Assembly (NCBI GenBank): GCA_905221605.1
Contig: CAJNDS010002544.1
Coordinates: 156,458 to 198,957, forward strand
Source of the DNA: Symbiodinium natans
Taxonomy: Eukaryota > Sar > Dinophyceae > Suessiales > Symbiodiniaceae
Reading direction: 5' to 3'
DNA length: 42,500 bases
Part shown: positions 1 through 12,162 of the stretch, one piece after another
Position numbering within the stretch: position 1 is the stretch's first letter
How the letters are laid out: the number at the start of each line of letters is the position of its first letter
Notes under the pieces: model-generated
What the model was told of the DNA's origin: nothing
Database searches by the model: none
Seen by the model: only the letters and a program-made list of their open reading frames with translations
Position numbers and translations under genes: made by a program

Positions 1-49
1 CAGTCAGCAGCCTATGGCTAGGCGGTACAACTGGTTTGGGACAGGTCCT

Positions 50-1147
50 TGTGCACCGTGTATTCATTTGGCAGGCCAACACCAATCTCGCCCAGCTTCA
101 TCACGGCCATCCTAAGCAAGATCGTCAGACTGGCAAAGAACACAGCCGCATCGGCAGGAAAGCACCGCATGGAGGGGCTTCACATGAGCATCATCTGCCA
201 GGGCTCCCAATTGCCATTGCAAAGCCGAAGCCCATTTGACCCACAATAGCCAAGCGGGCTTTCAGGCCTGTCACACCACCGTCCTGCAATTCCCACTCGT
301 CCGCCGAGAAAATGTCGCGCAGCATTGCATCTCGGATTGGGCCACCAATATCCGCCACTAGTGCCAGTACCTGGCCACAGGCTGCAAAATTGACCAGGGC
401 GCCTAGAGTCTGAGGCGTCAAGACGATGCGGCATTCTAGTGGTTGTCCACTTCAACTTTATTTGTCAGAATGTCAGGCTGGAAAGAGCTGCGCGTCTCTA
501 CATTCCTTGAGATTTATGGGAATCAAGTGAAATTTCAATCGTAATGTGACGAGCGTGCCATGACGAGGTGTCTGGTTTGGGCCCAGACAGTGCACACTCA
601 TCGGAAGGCTTGTGGCAGCCTTCGTGAAAACGTAGATTTCCACAGACGGCACAACCGTCATCAGCCAAGCTGAAGCGGAGAGAGCCACACTCGAAGCAAG
701 GATGAGCTTCTTCCTCGAGACCCTGTCTGACAACACCTCAGGCATCAATGTTCCTTCGCCATAAACATATTCATGAGATTTCATGAGCCAACTTGGACTT
801 GGCAATAGGATGTCAGGCTAGATTCTGCCGGCTGAGATCCTGGCACCTAGAAATGGAAAGAGGAATGCTTGGATGGCAAATTGGGGAGAGCCGGTAAGAA
901 CCCGGAGAAGGTCGAGCTCGGCCAGGTCGTTGAGTACCTCTGGAATGGACGCGACCACGGCGAGAAGCACAGCTGGATCACTATCTTGCAATCTAGCAGG
1001 TTCTGTGCGAGCACATACGAGTACAAGAGCTGAGGGCCAGACGTAGTAGCGGGTGTACTCCAAAGCAACGAAGGCCACCCAACATCCACCCATCACTCTC
1101 AGCACCAAGCTAATTAGAACAAGTCTGTAGCACCATTTCGGGGTCAT
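50..1147 (-). CDS. Major facilitator superfamily transporter, 3' part, multi-exon, runs off the left edge
   Basis: Membrane transporter of the MFS fold; substrate unknown. Seen: an exon ending at 845 encodes a helix (FAIQAFLFPFLG). The next exon, starting at 736, begins VLSDRVSRKK. Joined, they give GVLSDRVSRKK, the MFS motif A (G-x-L-x-D-R-x-x-R-K) at the helix 2-3 loop, followed by a helix (LILASSVALSASAWLMTVV). The join uses a GC donor (844-843) and an AG acceptor, a 108-nt intron. Two further exon-like frames (about 395-195 and 175-50) encode hydrophobic stretches such as GQMGFGFAMAIG. The frame from 1147 to about 1020 has two more hydrophobic segments and may be the first exon seen here, but its start is unproven. 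The splice between the second and third exons is not resolved. Family call fairly firm; exon model partial. Confidence 0.62.
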
Positions 1148-2868
1148 GCCAGTGTATTCCGCAAATCGCGCTGCATGAGCGTCGGCCTTTCGTTGCCCAG
1201 CAAGTCGTGGCTAGCAACAAACGCAGGCCCTGTGCAAAGCTCATGAAAACAAAATTAATCCAAGCCAGAAAACATCTCTGCAGGCTTCCTTGGCAACCTC
1301 AGTGTTAATGGATGCAAACACCAAGTCTATCCCTTTTTCATGCTTCAGTTGGAATGGTGCCCTCTGCAAGATGCAGTTATTCGCCTCGGCTTCCTGCCGA
1401 GAAGCGTCTGGAACAAGCAGACTCGGATCCGGTCTCCTTCCCTAACCCTTCCCCCCTCCCTGTTAAAAACCCGCCGATCGCTTGGAGCAGCTGCAAACGG
1501 ATGCTGTGGAGTACAAAGGGAGCGCCTCAAAATGCAGAAAAACACCCTTCTGGTGGGAACCCCCCGAATCCCGCCTGGGACCCCCGGGCCCTCCTGCGAC
1601 CCTCTGGGCCCTTCTGGCAAACGCGTGGACCGGTCGGTATTGGGGCCTGTCTTGGAACAAGCAGACCCCCCTGCCGCCCGGTTGCCGAGGCAGCGCGCGC
1701 AAGCGTTTACAATTACTCAGTATTGATACTCTGATACAGTCATCGCCCAGACACTGGCGCTGCTTTCGCGCAGCCATCGTCCAACCTCTGGATCTTCTGC
1801 GTTCCGACATGACAGTAGCGACAGCACCGGTTCTCGGTATGGGCTTTCATTGAATGAAGAGATAGGAAGAAAAGGCTCACCCGCTTCACCTTTCGGAAGC
1901 CCGCGACTCGGGCAAGTCGTGACCAAAGCCGAGCGGCTTCGTCGGAGTTGCCTGGCCATCTGGAAGTCCTGCTGGCGCACCTTCTGAGATGCCAGCCTTG
2001 ACCATGCGTGCATTCACATGCAATTTAGTCCATGCCGTCCGGGGAGCAAACCGAGTCAAAGAAGCTTCGAAGATTTGGGACGCTTCAGCTGAGAGGCGAA
2101 AACCTCGCCGGCTTTCGTGACGGTCATGCTTTCTCAGCGTTGACACAACCCCCTTGAGCCTCAATAGCTGAGAAACTTCCAAGCGTCCAGTTTTTGCTCT
2201 GGGATGCGCTTGGCTCCCTGTAATGCCAGTCTGCATGCGTGCAGCGATGTTTCGCTAGGGGCACATCCTCTTCCACAGCACTTCTGAGAGACTTGTTCGT
2301 CCTGACGGAGCAATAGGCTTGCATCTAACTTGCAGGGGTTACCGGGTTTAGGGTTTCTGCCCTTGGCCAGAGCCTCTTGGCTTGCTTGATCTGGTTCTCG
2401 AGAAACTGTCGGTCGTCCTCCAAGGCCTGAAACTCTGAAAGGATGGGTCCACATCACAAACATCACAACTGCTACGATCTCTTACTAGTAGCTTATTGGC
2501 TTAAACAGTTCCATGCTGCAAAGTTCGACTTTTGCGTTGGGAGCTTGGGTGCCGATGTGCAACTCAACGAAATGCTGCAAGCACCATTGATTCGTGCAGG
2601 GGTTAGTGATTGCACGGGCCATCCGTCAACTGCTGCAGTTTGAGGTTGCCATGGACACCTGACTCTGACAGATGCTCATATCCCTGCAGGAAAGCTTGCC
2701 ATTTTGCGGAGATGGGCTCCGAAAGCCTGAGCCCTAAATCCCCCTTCAACCCTGAAGCAACGACTACCCTGACTACACGGAGCTCGAAGGGGGTGCAGTG
2801 CAGTGTGTAGAGCTGAGGGTTTAGGCCCCCCACCCCCTTTGTTCACATGCCGGAAGACTGTAAGAGCT
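1148..2868. other. No supported gene
   Basis: I see no recognisable domain on either strand. Stretch 1430-1690 is C-rich with runs of C and G that hold several frames open without protein-like composition. This is likely intergenic or intronic sequence between the MFS gene and the coiled-coil gene. Confidence 0.4.
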
Positions 2869-4490
2869 TCAACAGGCTAGAAGATGCACCCCAAACTTAC
2901 AGTCGCGTGCCTCTGCTTTGCCCTTCCATTTGTCTAGCTCCTGCAGCACCGGGCACAGCATCACAGTATCAAGGATCCAACATGCCCAGAACCTTTTTGT
3001 ACTTCTTGACCAGCTCATCCAAGCGCAAGGCCTACGATCAGAGCAAGGATCCCATGGCACATGATCCTACATAATATTTTGGTAGAAGTGATGGAAAGGT
3101 GGCCTCGTTCATGAACCAGTCAAGCTCCTGAGGATCGAGCGCCGTGTCGCCAAAAGTGAACCTACTAAGTTTAAGTTACTAAGTACATTCCAACATGATA
3201 CAAACCGGAAGGACCTAAGTAGAATGCAGGCACGGTCCTTCTCCAGGGACTGGATCTTCGCATCCCTCCTGGTTTTTGTCTCCTCTTCGTCTGCCTGACA
3301 TTTGCACAAGGTTTGTCGGGGTCAGGTCTGCCAGGTTCTCTCGGTTCAGGTGCATCTTGTGCCCGTTACGCTTGAAACATCACTGCTGTTGCTCAGCCTT
3401 TTCAATGCCTTTGCTGGAGGGTCAGTTCGGCTTTTTGCGGTGCTGTAGTGGAAAACCGCAAGTCGCTCGCAAGTCGGCGTTGATTTGTCGTTGTGTGCAG
3501 GTACTCTCTCTGGTCGGTTTCTTGTTCTACACCAAGGGGAGACTCCAAGTGTGCGAAGATCTCTTGCTGAGGCTGGAGACTACAATCTACGCTCTGGAAA
3601 TCTGGCCTTCTGCTTCAGCTCCTTGTACTCTCTTTGGACGGTGAACCTGGCACCATCTCATCATTTCAATCGGATCGCCGGCAGCATCTGGCACACACGT
3701 TCACCAAACAAGAGTGAGTGCTACGAAACAGCGGCCCGAGGATTGGGCATGAAGCTCTTGTAAGCCACGAAGTATGCCTGCGAGGGGTGGGACTGCAAAT
3801 GCTGGAACTCGATTGCTCAGTGCACATCCTCGACATTGACATGGCTCAGCAAGACAGACTCATGACTCATGAGACCTTCTCATTGGCGCTGAGCTTACTC
3901 TCGACTCGCTCATCGAGCACGTCCACAAGGGCCTCGAGCACAGTCCAGCACTGGGGTTAGAAAATTTAGAACGACGACACGAGGAATTTCTTGGTGTGCG
4001 CAGGCCCAAGTTCAATCGTGTCGTGCAGCGGGCCTGTAGGTCCTGGTGCAGTCCAAGAATCTTGGTGCCACCTTCTGTATCAACTAGTAGCTCCTGGACG
4101 AGATCCAGGGATATTGAATGGTACTGACATTTGGTTTTTGCGACTTGTCGACGTCATGCGTATGGATCTGCATGGCCCAGATGGCAGAACATACTTTTCT
4201 TGGTGTGCACTGGGCTGCCTATGGCTTCCTCCTCCCGCCTTTGTACGATTGTGAAGTGGCTCAAGCATGTCTTTTCGGGTATAGACATGAAACATTCACC
4301 GGGGTTGCGCCGACCATACCCGCAGTTTCTCAGCATAGCCCTCGGCTCTCTGCAAAGCCATCAAGGCCAAAGCCACATTCGTCAGCCCAAACTTTTCTCA
4401 CTACTTGCAACCTCCCCACTATGATACATGCAGAAGCGCGCCTCTCGTTTCTTCTGTCTGTCCAGTGCTCTTTTACGGTCCACATTGAGG
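2869..4490 (-). CDS. Multi-exon coiled-coil protein, function unknown
   Basis: A chain of short minus-strand exon-like frames, most flanked by plausible AG acceptors and GT donors. In transcription order: about 4490-4430 (VDRKRALDRQKKREARF), about 4362-4325 (RAEGYAEKLR, donor GTATGG), about 4112-3975 (contains DLVQELLVDTEGGTKILG), about 3950-3872 (contains TVLEALVDVLDERVESKL), about 3660-3600 (FTVQREYKELKQK), about 3300-3225 (contains EEETKTRRDAKIQSLEKD), about 3025-2965 (LDELVKKYKKVLGMLDP) and about 2925-2880 (ELDKWKGKAEARD, donor GTAAGT). The pieces are charged, heptad-like and leucine-spaced, so an extended coiled coil is likely. I cannot name a family. Phases between exons were not all checked, and start and stop are unknown. 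It could be more than one gene. Confidence 0.5.
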
Positions 4491-6110
4491 GAGGAAAGAA
4501 ACCTCACAAGACACTACAGCCCAGCAACTACTGCCAGGGTACAAGCACAACCTGCCCCAACACGCAAGGTAACCGAGATTAGCCGAGGCCACAGCGAACT
4601 TTCGGCGGGCACCAGCGCCATGGCTAAAGGCCCGGCCCAGGAAGTGCCGGTAAGGCCCAGATCTTCATCTCAGACGAGCCAGCAACATCTCCAGAGCTGC
4701 AGTTCTGCGAAATTCTGCGCGCGATGCGCATGTCTCACTAGCCACCTCGGGAAGTGCAGATTGCACGACTGTTGACGGCACCTGGTTGGTCAGCCATTTG
4801 GCCTTGCTGTTGAGCGCAAGGCGCTGAGCTTGTGCATGCATGCCCCCTGTGCCCGGAACGTAAACGAACTCTGCTGATGGTTCGCCCAGTAATTCTAAAC
4901 ACTGCTTGACTCCTCCACTTTGTGGCTTCAGGAATCAGTCTGGCGCCACCGGACTTAGGTCGACTCTTATGAACTCATGTATTCACAAACAAAACAAGCA
5001 ATAACGGTAAAATGGATTACGCTAGCACCTCGTGGCCCTGAAATCTCGACCTGTGCATACATCCGGCACATATGCGCTGGAACGCCTGCGCCAGATTCAG
5101 CTAAAGGAACCACAGCAGCTGCCGAGCTGAATTGCTTGCACTGGCCGCTGTTTCTTTTACCCGGCCTGCGGGCAGGCTGGGCAGGCTGAAGCCCTTTTGA
5201 GAACTGATCAGGGATCATGGAGGAACAGGGCCTCGTCAGCAGCTCGCAGCTCCCCCAGCGGCACATCACAAATGGCGGTCCGGAGCCTGCTATCGCATGG
5301 CTGCGGCCACAATCATGGCGTACGGCAGCCGCAGCAGACTGGGCCACGAGCGCATGTGCGAATCTGTCCTCCTGTGTACTCAGCCTCAGCCACAGGAGAC
5401 TTGCGGCTCAGACTGCTACAGGAGTAGTAAGCTTAGTAAGCCCCGGGTAGTCCCTCCGAAAGCATATCGAGGCAGATGGCAGATGTTTCTGAACGAACGA
5501 ACTTGAGACTCACAAGGCTGAAAGAAGACGGTGGCCATTTTCACTCACGTGGGCTCTTGGGTAGTCTGACCAGCCAGGCTGGTCCGGGCTGTATCTTTGA
5601 AGCGCCCAATAGCTGGGCCAGGGCAAGGTCGGCTTTGCATCGTGGAAGCGGCTCCCTCTTAGGGGATGCAAGTGCGCAGATGCGCATCTTGACCATTCCA
5701 GGCTATAAGACCACTGCTCTTGGCCCTAACAAAATCACAACTGCATGCGTGAATTTTGTGCCATTCATTCTTTGCAAGGCAAGGCAAAAGAGATGAATCA
5801 CGCATGGACGTCTGTCTATACACATGCCCACGCAGCAATGCAAGAATCTAATAAACAGTGCTTGCTGGAGGTCGTCTATGCCTCTATGCTTTCGCCAGCC
5901 ACGGATGGAACGGTCATCACCGTCGGATCCGGCTTCATTACTGCCGGTTCGACTGAGCGGACTCCGTGGCCTGAAGCAACAAATACAGTACTCTGTCTGC
6001 ACTGTGGCATGGAGATGCATGGAGCAGGCACTGAGGTTTCCACGGCTTGAGCAAGACATGGCAAGAGCAGCAGAGAAGGCTCAGATTCTCCAGCCAAGCT
6101 GCATTGCCTG
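4491..6110. other. No supported gene; possible 3' exons of the DUF1275 gene at the right end
   Basis: Open frames here (for example minus strand 5347-4967) have no recognisable motif. The minus-strand frame around 6059-5876 could hold the last exon of the neighbouring DUF1275/coiled-coil gene, but I could not fix splice sites. No repeats of note. Confidence 0.35.
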
Positions 6111-6111
6111 G

Positions 6112-8137
6112 TTGTTGGTACAGGTTGTCAAAGTCGGCCTCCACCTCAGGAACCGATCGGGCAGAGGCTTAAAGTCAGGTTTAGATTTTTCTCGGCACAC
6201 GGGGTGCACACGGGGTGCACACGAATCAGCGCGGGCCTCATGCAAAGCATCGATCATGTGGCCCATCTCTTTGTCCAAGTCTGCTACCTGCTTTACAGCT
6301 GCGCCGATCTAGGGCTGATGCTCAGGCAAGCAAGGCTTCAGAGAGAGAGAGAGAGAGCGAGGAAGAGCGAGAGGGATTTCAAAACACATGCGGCGACTTC
6401 TGGCCAAGATGCGAGATCAGTGTCGCCGGTTTCGAGATCTTGCAGGCGAGATCCCATGTGGGCCAGGGCACTCTGCGCCTCCTTCAGGTCAGCCGAGAAC
6501 CGCTCCTGAAGCAGAGGCAAAAAAATCAAAGAAACAAAACACAAACAAAACACCATACTGAAAACCGGAGAGATGCTTCCAAAAGTGTATCGAGCAAGCA
6601 TGCAGGATGCATTCGACAGCACTTCCCGGGCCTTCTCCACCTTCTTGATGTAGTCTTTCAACAGCTGTCGACAGGCCATGTAGGTCACGCCCACGCTGCC
6701 TGTGACAAAAGCCGGGACCAGAAGTGCCTTGGGACCTGCAACGATGTTCTCCACGTAGATCCCGATGAGGCCGCCAACCAGATAGAAGGTCCAAAGCCCG
6801 GCAAGCACGGCCAGCTTGCGCGCATCCACCCCTATCTCTGCACGCTCGATATCCGTCAGCTGACTGCAGCGGCATGCTCTCCTAAGGTAGATCATGCTGA
6901 TGCGGCCCATTGTCGAACCGATGTCAGTCATGGTGCCAGTCACCTTGTCAAATCTACAATGACAGCACATAAACGTACGCTTGCTTCACATATCTTCACC
7001 TGCAAAGGCCCCTCATTTGCAATAGCCAGGCGGCGTGCGTCGTGCGGACGATCGCGCCAAAGTGGGATGTGCACATCGCGTTCTGCAAGCCGCAAGCCGC
7101 TGCCACTAGGCACGCCGGAAGCAGCCGACCAGGCACGAAAGCCGCCGAAACTAGAAGGGCCGAGTTCAGCACCAGGGCCAGGCCATAGAAGGCTTTCCTA
7201 AGCGGGAAAAAGACAGCACGGGGAGGAGACGAAACTTTTTGCTTGGGTAGCCTGTAAAGGGAGAGCATGAGCACCATCAGACAAATCTCCATCCCTAACT
7301 TGGCAGAAGTCCACCCCGAAAGAGAGCGAATTCAGTCACGGCCTCCCCAGGAGGTGCACTTGGTTCTTGTCAATGAGGATTCCACAGGCGTATGCTCCGA
7401 CCAGGAAGGAGAACACAAGCGAGCATGCTTCCTTCAAGGTCTCTGAACCATACTCGCCCTGCTGGTAGCCTTCGAGCCGGAAGGCAATATTCGACGTGCT
7501 CCCGGTCACGTGCGATGCATACAGATTCCAAGACTTGTAGGCAACCACATTGGCGGCCCCTGCCTCGGGCTTAGAGGCCCTATCACCAAAAAAAAAGAAC
7601 AGCAGAATACATGCAGAATAGACATGGTGTGGCAGCACCTAGCTGCCTAGCTCATGCCAAAGCCACACAGGCCGCCAAACACCAGCCGAAGCCCATGACC
7701 CAGAACTTCGGGCGCTGAAAACTCTTCCTGATGGCCGCAGCCTTCCTTGGTTCGCTTTGACAGTCACTGTCGCCAGGCAAACTATGGCGGATCTGAAATT
7801 TACAAACACTCGCTCTGAAGTCGATTGTTGCCAGTTCGTGCGCAAGGCTCTCCTGCATGACCTTGGCAGAGGTGGATCTGGAGATTCGAGATGGGGAGAG
7901 CGGCGTCTTCTCAACCGTGGCTTGCGGGATAGTGTGCGTCATTTGTGGCTGCAAGCCCGGCAGCGGCTGTCTATAGCGATGCTGCTTGAGGCACGAGAAA
8001 AGGCTGCCATGCGAAGCAGATGCTGCATGCGAACGACTCGCAACGTACGGGCAATTCCTCATGCATGGTCGGTGCAGAGAGACAAGAAGCAAGGCAACTT
8101 CATAAGGACGGAATAAGTCGAGCAAGGGGCTCATCAC
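6112..8137 (-). CDS. DUF1275 (YoaK/UPF0700-like) multi-pass membrane protein with coiled-coil C-terminal extension
   Basis: Predicted integral membrane protein; biochemical role of the family unknown. Exons in transcription order: A ends at 7658 (hydrophobic end FWVMGFGWCLAACVAL); B 7563-7346 (NVVAYKSWNLYASHVTGS, then a hydrophobic segment); C 7197-7035 (two hydrophobic segments, then GLQNAMCTSHFGAIVRTTH); D from 6943 (VTGTMTDIGSTMGR, two more hydrophobic segments); E from 6505 (RFSADLKEAQSALAHMGSRL); F about 6285-6215 (VADLDKEMGHMIDALHEARA); G about 6130. Joining C to D gives RTTHVTGTMTDIG, a DUF1275 signature. Introns: 7657-7564 (GC-AG, 94 nt), 7345-7198 (GA-AG, 148 nt), 7034-6944 (GC-AG, 91 nt). 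Exons E to G are charged and heptad-like, beyond the usual end of a roughly 220-residue DUF1275 protein. Exon A may start at 8137 or further in. Confidence 0.72.
6341..6364. repeat. GA dinucleotide run
   Basis: A short run of GA repeats with one or two interruptions. It lies in what I model as the intron after exon E of the DUF1275 gene and creates the serine/leucine-rich tail of the overlapping open frame. Confidence 0.8.
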
Positions 8138-9780
8138 GATTGATGTCGAAGGAACTGAAGATCCTGCATGTCAAGAGCGCTGTCAAGCAGCTCCGCCTAG
8201 ACATTCAACCAACCGATCCTGTCGCGGGTCAGCGCCGAGAAGTTCTGGCTCACAAATGATCGAGCGTTGGCCTGCACAAGCTGCCACAAGAAGGTAAATC
8301 GATGAAGGCCCCACATACCAAAATTCTACACTTCCATCAGATCATGAAAGCGACTCCTTGCCCTTTGCATATGCAAGAAACATTCCTGACACTAGGCCGA
8401 TTACGCAGGTGAGTGTCTGTTGCCTGCCTCGCTAAGGAAGTTGATTTTTCTCTGCGTGCGCCTCAAGGACACACGAGCTGAGTCGGTGGTGGAACTGGCT
8501 TTTCTTAACGTAGCTGAACTTCCGCACACTGCCACCAACATGCCAGCGCCCCACTCCACCATCCAGATCACTCACTGAGCACTGTGCTCGCTGAGAAATG
8601 GCTTCAGCGTAGACCAAACAGCCTGTAAGCATGCCCGATGCTCACACGTGTGGCGCCCAGCTTGCTGAGTGACTGAGATTAAGCTCACCATATGTTTTCA
8701 CTTGTCGTTGTCCACCCACCAACATGGGCGGCACCCATATTGAAAGGGATAAGTCACACCATGACTCCATGCTCCGGCATCACCTTACTTGGCACCTTCC
8801 ATGCCAGCGCCGGGCCCGTTGTTCCCCTCGTCACCCCCCGAGCCGATGTCAGCAAGGCACGGTTTGATGTTTCATGTGTTTGAGTCTTTGAGTGCCCGCT
8901 CTTTTTGGAGGGCTTTCGTCCTGTCTGACTGCTACCCATCGTGCTGATCACCACCCCGCTTCCCGTCCTGACACGCCGGCATCATTGGGACAATCAGCTT
9001 CTCTGTAAACCGCAGCCGACCAAGGTCGGCTGCTGATGCTCTTGATGCTCCACAGAGCCGTGAGGAGAAACGATGTCTCCATGATGGGGCTCCGATGGCT
9101 CCGCATCTTCTAACAACTTTTGCGAAAGCCGAGGGAGCGCAGAAGATGCTCCGCAATTTTCCGCTCGCACGACTCGGGCGGGTTCCAGATCAGTCCGCAC
9201 AACACACAAGAAAAGACAAAAAGCGTCATTTTTACATAGTGGTCCCCCCCAGGCCCGAGAGCTGCTGCGGCTGCTCTCAGCTTCTGGCACACCTCTCCCT
9301 TTCATTCGAAAATACTTTGTTGAGCACTTCGCACAACCGTGAGACGGTGCTTGCATGGAAAATGCATCAAACTCACGCATAAACTGAAGCCTTCCTAGGA
9401 GGGTCCGAAAGCTCTTGCGCGCCCACGCCCCAGGTCCTCGATACACCCAAGGTGGTCGGTTCGGACGATGCAGAGAGCCAATTCTGCCAGTCCCCCAAGC
9501 AGGGGTCGAAAAAGGGCTTTGTGCGCTCCCGCCCGCGTGCCCCAGGCCCCCCGCACGGCCCTGGGCCCGCACGGCCAAGGGCCGGCCGCCCAAGCCCTAA
9601 CCCCGCAACCTGGCGCCTGCTTTCTGAATTCCCCTGGGGTCGGTTTACGGTTGCTGGTCCTTCAACGTCTCCACGCTTTTCAAAGTTTCAAATCATCTTT
9701 GACCGCTTGGGGCTTCGGGCACATGCAAAATCCGATGGAACGCCTCAAAGCCTTTTCGACTCCTAAGGCCTTTCACTTTC
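8138..9780. other. No firmly supported gene; possible 3' exons of the CRAL-TRIO gene
   Basis: The minus-strand frame 9593-8994 contains an exon-like stretch near 9395-9350 (LQFMREFDAFSM, preceded by an AG-G acceptor) and a charged stretch near 9150-9040. Both could be 3' exons of the CRAL-TRIO gene, but neither carries a diagnostic motif. Region 9480-9620 is very GC-rich and holds open frames on both strands with low-complexity Pro/Arg composition, which I discount. Confidence 0.35.
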
Positions 9781-9789
9781 ATGCGACAT

Positions 9790-11300
9790 ACGAAGGGCCA
9801 TCTCTCATCACGAGGTCCTGCGCCACCCACGAGAAATCCACGATGAGGATGCAGTTGAGGCGATCTGCAAAGACCTAGAGCACTAGAGTGCAAGCATGTG
9901 CTAATTGTGCAAATCGTGCTTGGGGTGAGCTGCCGAGTTCCGAGTTCTGTGCCACACCAAAGTTGTTGGCCAGATCTTTGAAGGCGAAGAGATCCATGTT
10001 CAGCTGCGGCTGCAGCCTAGGCTCGTACGAAATCATACGGGTCCCGTGCACTTTCTGTGAGAGGCCAGCATCTACATAATTGTGGTTGGGTAGGCAGGGT
10101 TCAAGTATGGCCTAGCACTATGCCACAATCTGGGCCAACGCAGGGATTCCAGCGTCATGCTGCGTCATGCATGCTGTGCCAAGGCTGAGACTGGATCATG
10201 TCAGCCACCAGGATGGCCTGACCATCTTCCTGCGCAAGTCGCGTCGCTGCCTCAGCTGCTGCAGGCGACATCATGTTACACTGTTGCAGCAATACCCGAT
10301 GTGAAGTGATTCGGGATGGTTCGGGCAAGCTGCCTCGAAGGCCAGAAACACCTGCGGGATGAGATTTCGCAGAGGCTCCGTTTGGCTTCGCGCGCTTATG
10401 TAGATTGTCGGGCGATTGTGCCGGTCCCGTCCAATGATCCGCATGTCGCAGGCCGCCTTACATCGCATGCATTGAAAAAGTTCTCGTTCCCGCACGCGGC
10501 ATTCGATGGCCTTCATCAGCATGGGTGTTGCCTGTGCCAGATTGCCCTGGGAAGCTCGTAGCATCCGACGCACAACCGAGAGCGAAGTCCACTCTTCCAG
10601 TTCCGGGAAGCCTGCTTGCAATTGCTTCTGCAGCTGCTCATCGAGGTCGCCCTCCTCACCAGGGAGGCTGGCTTTTAATTAGCTGGCCTCCCAGAGCACG
10701 CCACAAAACAAGGCAAGAATCCCTTTAGGCTCCTAAGGGGCATGCTGCGACACATCTGGGAATCTTTGAAACAGGATTCCTCCAGACGACGCCGCCACTG
10801 CTCCAAGACCTCCCGCTTGAGAACAGGGACGAGATCTTCGTAGACATCTTCGGGAAGAAGTGGCATGTCGTCTCTGAACGTCGGTTCTGGAAGCTGACGG
10901 ACTGACGCCCTCTCAGCAAAAGTGCGGAAACCAGCCTGGCAAACCCTCCCAAAAGAACATGTAGAGGCAGTCTGATCTTACCTTTGGAAACCCTCTAAAA
11001 CCCTGAGCGCCAGCACCAAGTCGACATGAAGAACCATAAAGACAGACCCACCTTCTATACGAAACCCTATCAAACTGCATCGAACTCCACTGAGCCCCTA
11101 AAGCACTCATGAGCGCACGATTATGCCTCCGGCACAAGAGACAGCGTGCGGGGGCGAGGCATCTCTCCGCTGCTCCGCCGCTCCAGCGGCCATCTGCGTG
11201 GTCGATGGTCAGACTCACCGGAAAAGGTGCGTTGAAGCATCTCTTCCCTGGTTTCGTAGCAGTCAAAGAAGACTTGGAACTCCTCAGTCTCCGGAACATC
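9790..11300 (-). CDS. CRAL-TRIO (Sec14-like) lipid-binding domain protein, multi-exon
   Basis: Predicted hydrophobic-ligand or phospholipid transfer protein. Exons in transcription order: 11300-11219 (VPETEEFQVFFDCYETREEM; acceptor GCAG, donor GTGAGT); 10935 to about 10757 (contains FRDDMPLLPEDVYEDLVPVL, then a helix EVLEQWRRRLEES); about 10640-10320 (EEWTSLSVVRRMLRASQGN, matching the CRAL-TRIO N-terminal helices with R-x-L-R-A, then CDMRIIGRDRHNRPTIYISA, the first strand of the lipid-binding lobe); about 10264-10196 (GQAILVADM); about 10060-9955 (LNMDLFAFKDLANNFGV); about 9870-9800 (DRLNCILIVDFSWVAQDLV, the family's Y-P-E-R-L-like strand). The order of motifs matches the domain. Start, stop and some junctions are unresolved. 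Confidence 0.65.
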
Positions 11301-11788
11301 CTGCCAAGAGTGATGCCTGACAGGGGCTTGAAGCACGAGCCAGGAGCTGATTCATGCGTTAATGTTCCTATAGCATCCTAAATCCTAAGTATAAGGTTCG
11401 GAGACTCTGCTCTGCTCTCTCTTTCGTGCCTGTTTTTCACAAGCAAAGCAGCTGCTTCGTCACCCCGCGTTGTGCAGCAGGCATAATTCGACACATCCGC
11501 AAGCGCATTGCCCATAATGCGGCAAAGGAAACGGACGCGTCTACTTTCTTAGCGCAGTCGAACGAGAACACCTGTTAAAACTGGGCTCAAGGAAAGTCAA
11601 GGCTACAGTAATAGGACATCAAGGCCCACGTTGCTTTGTGTTTGGACTTTCTCAAGCGTTGCGAATGTGCCGGATTCTAAAGATCTACCACGTGGTGCCC
11701 GCTGGGCATGGGCATATGCACCTGTAGTTTTGAGCAATGACACAGCAAGGATAAAGGCTTTGCGGCTTCCGCCCTGCTGAGGAAACCC

Positions 11789-11990
11789 GGTCTTGGTGGC
11801 CCCACTCTTATCCGCAACAAATCGTACTCCCGGGTCTTGAGTCTTGGTGGCTCTTTCTGGCCCCACTTTTATCCGTAACAAATCGTACTCCTGGTGGCTT
11901 TTTCTGGCCCACTCTTATCCGTAACAAATCGTACTCACGAGTCTTGGTGGCTCTTTCTGGCCCACCCTTATCCGTAACAAATCGTACCCC
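11789..11990. repeat. Four-unit tandem repeat, units about 42-60 bp
   Basis: Four head-to-tail units. Each has the core cttatccgtaacaaatcgta (first unit: ccgcaacaaatcgta), preceded by a variable ggtggctctttctggccc block. Units differ mainly by gain or loss of the stretch gagtcttggtggc. It lies between the CRAL-TRIO and armadillo-like genes and holds a spurious open frame on the minus strand. Confidence 0.85.
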
Positions 11991-12002
11991 CGATGTAGAA
12001 AG

Positions 12003-12110
12003 GCGAGGGAAATCTGGAAGTTGAACCGAAAAGAGGAAGGGGAAGGGAAAGGAGGCAGGGGAAGGGAATGGAGGCAGGCCGAAGGGAAAGGGCAGAGTTG
12101 GATGCACCGC
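12003..12110. repeat. Purine-rich tract (G/A) with short internal repeats
   Basis: The plus strand is almost entirely G and A, with repeated gaagggaa and ggaggcagg words. It lies just downstream of the 3' end of the armadillo-like gene. Likely a simple-sequence spacer. Confidence 0.7.
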
Positions 12111-12162
12111 CTTCTCCCCCTGGACGTGGCGCAGACCCTCGTGTCTTTTTTTCATGCGTGTG

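Noticed and set aside
6215-7201. Plus-strand open frame of 328 codons
   Set aside because: Antisense to DUF1275 exons. Composition is low-complexity and it has no domain, while the minus strand has phase-correct exons with conserved motifs.
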